Of a stretch of 64,000 nucleotides of DNA, positions 58,921-64,000 are shown one piece after another. The translations under genes were made by a program, and so were the position numbers. The first letter of the stretch is position 1; each line of letters opens with the position of its first letter. Under the pieces are notes generated by a model. That model had not been told where the DNA came from. It searched no databases and worked only from the letters and a program-made list of their open reading frames with translations. The stretch is from Trametes villosa (Eukaryota > Basidiomycota > Agaricomycetes > Polyporales > Polyporaceae): assembly GCA_002964805.2 (NCBI GenBank), contig PUDQ02000086.1, positions 62,001 through 126,000 on the forward strand. The letters are read 5' to 3'.

Positions 58921-60297
58921 GCAGCGGGGTCGCGGGATGGGCGCGCGTCGAGTTGGTGACCGCGAAGTACACGCTCGCTCTGAAGGATTTTTCCCTTTTG
59001 CTTTCCTGTTCGCGCACGCATCCATTTGCCTCTCACTCGCTGTCCTAATCGCTTCCTGAGTATCCAATGTCCAAGTCTCTACCGCTGTCTGTACGCTACT
59101 GTCGCCAAGTATGTTGTATCAGGTATATCTCCAATACAAGTGTATATTCGTTGTCCAAGATCCTCGATTTCGATGTTGAGCGGTAGTGCTTCGCCTATGC
59201 ATGAATCGCATATGTTCGTCCGACTGGCGGAAGCTGGAGAATGTTGTATAGGCGCCCGTAATCGCCCCTTCTCTTGTCACCATCATGGCGAGTTTCTTCA
59301 GCTCTTATGATCACCTTCATTCCGCATACATCCTCTGCTCTAACTGTCTTTACTAGGTGCTGCGCAGGTGCAACATATGTACCTCTAGCAGCGTGCCGAG
59401 ACGATATATATGTGGCACGTCCATCTAGCTCTCAACTTTAGCGCACAAGGTCGCATGTCTCTTCCGGCGCGCTCTCAAGATTTTCTCGAAGTCGACTGCT
59501 CTCGAAGTCGAGCAGAGACAATCCCTTGTAGCAAAACAGCCGAAGAGGCGCGTGCTGTGATTATTATTGATATATTGGTTTGCTCAATCTGAACGACTTC
59601 ACCAGAGATATGACACGCGCTAATAACTCTCGCTGATAGCAACACGCCACTCGGTCCCGAAAAATGTGCCACTAGATGTACACATGAAGCTGAAAGCCGC
59701 GGTTGCCTTGTTTTCCTGTCGGAGTACGCTGGTACTATATATCTCCGCTCGTTGACATCCTTAAGGACGAATTGACGGCGGGACCGAGATGACCGGATCT
59801 ATCTTTCCCCCGAACGCACCTCCTCCATGCAAATCGTCGCCGGAGCCGCTCCGCCTCCCCACACTCCGGTACGCTTAGTCCCCGCTGTCACTCTCGGGCG
59901 AGGCACACGCACGATCGTACTTACCGGAACAGTGCGCGCCCTTCAAGCAGCCAAGGCACGCCAACCCCGAGCTGCACCGCTTGCCGATCGCGCGCTCTGG
60001 GCCGCCTTAATGGGCGCGAGAACGCTCAGGCGCGCGCGCGCCACCGCCCCTGGGCCTTGTCCTCGACAGTGGAGACTCCGACGCGGACGTGTTCCTCAAA
60101 CGCGTTCGGCGGAGCGCGACGCGCCATCGATTCGAATTCGACGGGCTGGCAATAAAACCGGCGGGGGCGCGCTGCGGGCCCTCGAGGCTCGTCTTCGTCT
60201 TCGTCCGCGTTCACGACCTCATCCTCCCCTTCTTCCCCGTGCCCTTCTCCCGTCCCTTGTCTGTCTTTTACTCCCGGAACGCCCCCTCGTCGCCAAC
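58921..60297. other. intergenic, no gene seen
   Basis: No supported gene. A 12-bp direct repeat TCTCGAAGTCGA at 59484 and 59500 is the only local oddity. Confidence 0.35.
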
Positions 60298-61528
60298 ATG
60301 CTCACTGTCGCCCGTGTCGTGTCTTTCGCGCTCCTCGCGCTGTCCCTCCTCACTATTGCGCACGCGTCCCCCGCCTCGCGCCGTGAGGCCACCAACGCGG
60401 AACGGTTGGCGCGTGGCCTCTCGCCGGCACGCCCGAGGCGGCTCTATAGCGGCTCACGGACGAGTACGTACCCCGTACGCCTACACTCATTGCACCGCTG
60501 ACCTATCTGACTTGCGGCGAATAGACGCTGCTCGCTCCGCGCCCTCCGGTACCCCCGGCACGGTGTAAGTCTCTCCCCGCCTTCAGGTCGCGTGGCACTC
60601 AGCTAACGCGACATTGTAGTCAAACTGGGCAACTGGGCATCTTCCCCGCCAGCACCTCGCCGCTGCGCAAGCGCCAAGATGCGATCGGCTGGATGGGCTC
60701 GTACGGTGTCGAGACCAACCTCCAGTCGGCGTGGACGTACCAGTACTCTCTGCCGTCGGACTCGAGCGCGCTCACCGAACTGAACCACCCGGTACGCACA
60801 CTCACCCTGTGGGCAGTCTCTCGAACTGTGCTGACGGCCTATAACAGGGCACCCCCTACCGCCTGTCTGGCGTCGCTATCCGTAGTGGCCCCCAAGTGAC
60901 TCTCGGGCCCGGGTACGCTCTTCGTTATGTCGTTTTCAAATGGGGCTGCTAACACGTGCATCTATAGGAACACGTTCTACCTGGAGCTCCTGAACAGCAG
61001 GGCGCACAGTACGTTCTCATCCTATTCTGAACCGGTGCATGTGCTGATCCCTGCCCCTGTGTAGCTCCTGCCGGCAGCGCGGCCTCGACATACGTGTACG
61101 ACACCTATGCCATCGGATATGCGCAGACTAGCATCGTACGTCTCCGCTCGCATTGTTCCAGCAGCCTCCTTGCTGACCGGTATGATGACGTGCTACAGTT
61201 CAGCGTTGATATCAACGGCAAGCTCCACGTGCGGTGGGTGAACCCGGACGGAGGTACGTCTCTTTTCCTGCCCCACTCTTTCTCTCGAGTTATTGGAGCT
61301 GTTGCTCACATGCGTTTCGTCGTAGCTGTTGCTACGCAGTACATCTTCAAGTCAGGCAGCTACCTATACGTCACCGGCGACCGTGCCGCTCTGCAGACGC
61401 AGCTCGGGACTTCCGACCTCACTGCTGTGGTACGCACGACTTTGTATCAGCAGTTGGGAGCGAGAGGCACTAATGATACGTCTTCACAGGACCTCTTCTT
61501 CGACGTCCCCGACCAGGTCGTATACTAA
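60298..61528 (+). CDS. small secreted protein, paralog 1
   Basis: About nine exons with introns near 50-60 nt. The ATG at 60298 opens a signal peptide (MLTVARVVSFALLALSLL, cleavage after HASP), then REATNAERLARGLSP and PRRLYSGSRT spliced to NAARSAPSG. The mature part includes ASTSPLRKRQDAIGWMG, TYQYSLPSDSSAL, YRLSGVAIRSGPQVTLG, NTFYLELLNS, FSVDINGKLHVRWVNPDG and YIFKSGSYLYVTGD, ending DVPDQVVY. The beta-rich blocks suggest a small extracellular beta-sandwich. RLARGLxPxxPRRL is recurrent in secreted proteins of polypores; function unknown. It shares leader, splice sites and block order with the next gene. Confidence 0.75.
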
Positions 61529-62721
61529 GCACGAGCCGAGAGGATTTGGGTACCTCGTCCAAGTTACCTCCCGCGAGATTCACATCAGGTGAACGCCCTT
61601 CATGAGATATGAGGGGCGTTGAAGGGGCACGGTGTTTCCCTATAGACTTTGACACGGGCTGCGCGATGGACATTTACTCTATACATTCCTTCCCGTCGCG
61701 AGCATGATTCGAGCATAGACACATCCGTATCCTACTATTATGGCGTGTAGTATCCCACTATCATAGGTCTTGTTCCCCGTTCGTGTAGTCGTTTGTTGCG
61801 ATGTCTGATTTACAACTGGGTTTTAGGTGGACCTGCCGCGTGTCATGATAGTAGAAGCTTGTCCAGCAGGGCGCGGAACAGAACGATCTGCCACGCTCAA
61901 CGCGATTGTACTTTTCGCGACATATACGGGCGCTGTGGCGAATTCCAACCCGTAAAGACGTGCCTAATGGTGCTAACGTTCCTGCGGTACCGATAAGTCC
62001 GATATCTCCGGAGACGTCTTTGCGCCGCGCTAGCGCCTCCCGGAGTTGGCACGATCTCGACTTTGTCCACAACCGCATCGAGCTTAGCATGCACCCTCTC
62101 CTAAGACCCTCCACCTCATCGACGCCGTATGTCGACGTCAGAGGTCCTCATGTACTCTCCTAACAGCCAAACTCAAGCATTTCGCGGCCTTCGTCCACCG
62201 TGTCTCGCCCTCCAAGCTCGCGCGCAGCCCGCCTTCATGTCTCTCAGGTTCAGGCACCCCAACCCCGGAAAGCTCGGCGAGTCGGCGCAGCGTGTTCGCG
62301 GGGAACAGCAGCCAGAACCCCCGAGCCGGCCTCGTCCTCCTCGATCGCCGCGCCATCGAGATCTGCGCGTTCATTAACATTAAACACGCCGCCTGATCCC
62401 ATTACGCCCCCTCGGGGCTGTTTCAGGCATGGGCTTGTCCAATGTCCGCGCCGTCCGTCATTTGCTCCTGTCCAGCGCCAGGCTAACGTAGTCTGACACT
62501 TTGGCAGGGCATCGCGGCTTTCTGGAAAGCGGACGCCTCCTGGCGGGTGTCTAGACCGCATATGGGGATAGAAAAGGATCGAGCGCGAGGAGGGCGCGTT
62601 CTGCCGCCGGAGGAGCTCTGCCCTGTCGACGTCGCCCGCCCCCTTCGAGTCTTTGTGCTTTTCCCTCTTGATCTTGAGCCCCCCCGGTTTTTACTTCGCT
62701 CGCTCAGGAAAGTCGACAAAG
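61529..62721. other. intergenic between the secreted paralogs
   Basis: Open frames here (for example minus 62986-62483) overlap the next gene antisense or lack any recognisable content. Confidence 0.35.
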
Positions 62722-64000
62722 ATGCTCTCCGTCGCAAGGGTGGTTTCGTTCGCGCTCCTCGTGCTGTCGCTCTTCGGCCTTGCACAGGCCTCTGTTGCGT
62801 CGCGTCGTGAGGCAACAAACGCGGAGCGCCTCGCGCGTGGTCTTGGGCCTGCGCCCCCGAGGAGACTGTACAAGGGCAGCCGCACAAGTACGCGATATTC
62901 TCCCTCCACGGGCGATGCAAGCCAACAGGTTCACTGACACGACTCGCAGATGCAGCGCGCTCCGCTCCGTCCGGCGTCCCGAGCACCTCAGGGTACGTTC
63001 TCTATCACACCGTCGGGACATTGCGTGCGTTGCTAACGTCGCGCCCAACCTAGGAACACCGGAGTCATCGCAATCTACTCGGCGGGCACCACCCCCTCGA
63101 CCGCGCTCCCTGTCGCATGGTCCGGCCAGTACTCCGTCGCGTCCAGCATCAGTAACGCCTTCGCGTACGAGTTCACGCAGACCACTCCCGCCGGCCTGCC
63201 GACTGAGATCGAGTGTGCGGTGCGTCTGAGCCGCTCGTGTGATTTTTGCATTGCGTTTGTATGCTGAACGTTGCTGCTTCGTGGTAGAACGACCCTGGCT
63301 ACCGCTTGGGAGGCCTGCCGCACGGCCCCCGCTCGAACGCTCAGCTGGGTCCCGCGTACGCGTTGTCCGGTCGCATCGTATCGCACTACGCCTCTGACAC
63401 GCCGCTCTCCTCTACAGCAACAGCTACTACGTCCATCTCAACCACGTAGACGTGCACAGTGAGTGTGATCACCTCGTCCGCGTCGCCCGCGGCTTTGCTG
63501 AGTGTACCTCCCTCTTCTGCAGCTGTCGCAGGAGATCCTAACGGCGCGGTCACGCGCGGCAAGTATGAGTTAGGATACGCCGTGACGACGATCGTGCGTG
63601 CTCCCCCTTCTCCTCGCTCTCATGCCGAGGTTTGATCTGACGGTGCGCACGTCTGCGCGCGTGTAGTTCAAAGTCGACCCCGACACCGGCAGGATCACCA
63701 TCCAGTGGACCAACCCCGACGGCAGTGCGTCCCTCCTCCCCCTACCCTCCCAGCTTCCGCGCCCGTGATACTGACGCCCGCGCACAGGCCGGCCGCAGGT
63801 GTACGTCCTGCTGTACGCGGGCGGCCTCTACCTCTCCGGGGACGTCGTGCGCTTCCACGCGCAGACCGGCGCGGGGCCCACCGCCGTCCAGATCGTCGTA
63901 AGTTCCCTCTTCTCTGACATGAGAGGGTGTTGAAACGGAGCTAATCATATGTGCGTAGGATCTGTACTTCCAGCCGTCCGACGCGGCCGTCCCGGGGCGG
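62722..64000 (+). CDS. small secreted protein, paralog 2 (3' end outside window)
   Basis: The ATG at 62722 opens the signal peptide MLSVARVVSFALLVLSLF (cleavage near AQAS), then REATNAERLARGLGP and PRRLYKGSRT, spliced at the same place as paralog 1 to NAARSAPSG. Later exons give NTGVIAIYSAG, YRLGGLPHGPRSNAQLGP, YYVHLNHVDVH, RGKYELGYAVTTI, FKVDPDTGRITIQWTNPDG, VYVLLYAGGLYLSGD and DLYFQPSDAAV, parallel to the blocks of paralog 1. The frame runs off the right edge, so the C-terminus is missing. Probably a tandem duplicate of unknown function. Confidence 0.72.

Overview
The window reads as nuclear DNA of a filamentous agaricomycete (mushroom-type basidiomycete), probably a wood-decay polypore-like species. 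It is GC-rich, genes are dense and carry many introns of about 45-70 nt with GT..CTNAC..AG signals, and it holds families typical of such fungi: HET-domain proteins, F-box/LRR proteins, degenerate protein kinases, a KDZ transposase, MYND fingers and small secreted paralogs. The assignment rests on gene structure and protein families; no marker gene fixes the species.

Left part (1-13000): HET-domain gene (-), MIC10 of the mitochondrial MICOS complex (+, with 13- and 22-nt exons), a 75-residue membrane protein (-), UV-damage endonuclease UVE1 (+) and transcription elongation factor SPT5 (-). These are conserved housekeeping genes.

Accessory block (13000-22600): arrays of an unusual 12/36-bp repeat family, a lineage-specific multi-exon gene of unknown function (-, about 14354-19190), a 79-bp minisatellite, and a divergent gene (+, 19884-21894). 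That gene starts with a close copy of the histone H3 N-terminal tail and continues into a PHD-type zinc finger, the domain class that reads H3 tails. All its exon phases fit. This is the most striking object in the window.

Middle (22600-44900): F-box/LRR gene (+), a long gene-poor stretch with a tRNA-like SINE candidate and a tandem duplication, a Met30/SconB-type F-box WD40 gene (-), a frameshifted polyprenyl-synthase fragment, an apparently complete KDZ transposase fused to a Ulp1-type protease (-, 31697-37513) whose long intron holds the largest 12-bp repeat array, a second F-box gene (+) with two GC-AG introns, a DUF302 gene (+) and a second HET-domain gene (+).

Right part (44900-64000): signal-peptide/single-TM protein (-), MYND finger protein (-), three related degenerate kinase-like genes (one -, two + in tandem), a small membrane protein with an Arg/Pro-rich tail (+), and two paralogous secreted proteins (+), the second cut by the window end. 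The housekeeping genes act independently in mitochondria, repair, transcription and sulfur-linked ubiquitination. The accessory genes suggest self/non-self recognition (HET), mobile DNA (KDZ) and chromatin-related functions (H3-mimic/PHD).
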